Assembly: GCF_021730395.1 (NCBI RefSeq)
Contig: NC_069373.1
Span: 44,110,501 to 44,174,500, forward strand
Reading direction: 5' to 3'
Source: Mercenaria mercenaria
Lineage: Eukaryota; Mollusca; Bivalvia; Venerida; Veneridae
DNA: 64,000 nucleotides
Under the pieces are notes generated by a model. That model was given only the letters and a program-made list of their open reading frames with translations, searched no databases and was not told the DNA's origin. The translations under genes were made by a program, and so were the position numbers. Below, in pieces: positions 63,780 through 64,000 of this stretch. The number at the start of each line of letters is the position of its first letter. Positions within the stretch are counted from its first letter, which is position 1.

Positions 63780-64000
63780 AAGTTATTGTTTGATTCAATT
63801 CATTTTTTGTATACACAAGTTTTTCTTGTTAATACAGGTAAATCTTTGCAATGAGATTTCATGTTTACTGTTTTTAAGGAAAATGAGGATAATACAAAAT
63901 TCAAATGGTGTTGAAAAAATGGTGAAAGGAAGAAATATCTGGGCGTAGTTGGAATATAGGGAAAATCAAATCTTTTAATGATTATGTTTAATTTATTCAT

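Overview
The window is AT-rich animal nuclear DNA with intron-containing genes and dense short repeats. The organism is most likely a bivalve mollusc. This is an inference from the repeats: short elements ending in CTCTTGTT with cores of tandem units of about 160 bp, tRNA-headed SINEs, several MITE families, and an intronless B-box protein of a kind expanded in bivalves. No species can be named.

Layout: (1) 2.77-17.28 kb, plus strand: eleven exons of ABTB1 (ankyrin + two BTB domains), lacking only the first exon of about 20 residues; the 3' UTR probably runs to about 20.0 kb. Its introns hold many repeats, including a ZMYM1-like hAT remnant. (2) 20-25.6 kb: MITEs, SINE-like repeats and a tract rich in alternating purine-pyrimidine steps. 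(3) 25.67-27.50 kb, plus strand: one intact single-exon gene for a RING-less TRIM-like protein (two B-boxes, coiled coil, propeller-like C-terminus). (4) 28-38.5 kb: no intact gene seen; MITEs, a reverse-strand tandem-repeat element, and a 3.6-kb structure with long inverted arms enclosing a broken C2H2 zinc-finger fragment. (5) 38.6-40.9 kb, minus strand: a 5'-truncated LINE with several breaks. (6) 42.36-49.21 kb, minus strand: complete SEC61A in twelve coding exons; the exon lengths sum to 476 codons plus stop, the same length as the human protein. (7) 49.4-54.2 kb: repeats and LINE debris. (8) 54.3-64 kb, plus strand: a GC-rich promoter-like patch and six coding exons of NRF1 (ewg/P3A2 family), continuing past the window edge.

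The three conserved genes act in unrelated processes: ABTB1 is probably a ubiquitin-ligase adaptor, SEC61A is the ER translocon channel, and NRF1 is a transcription factor for nuclear-encoded mitochondrial and housekeeping genes. No operon-like logic is expected. SEC61A and NRF1 are divergent and about 5 kb apart. ABTB1 and SEC61A1 are also neighbours on human 3q21.3, so their linkage here may be ancient.

The observations most worth following up are a perfect NRF1 consensus site upstream of NRF1, two minisatellites that start at 5' splice sites (ABTB1 and NRF1), the family of hairpin-ended tandem-repeat elements including two joined end to end, the 3.6-kb inverted-repeat structure, and the RY-rich tract upstream of the TRIM-like gene. 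All exon boundaries were read by eye from GT-AG sites, reading-frame continuity and remembered family sequences; no search was run.
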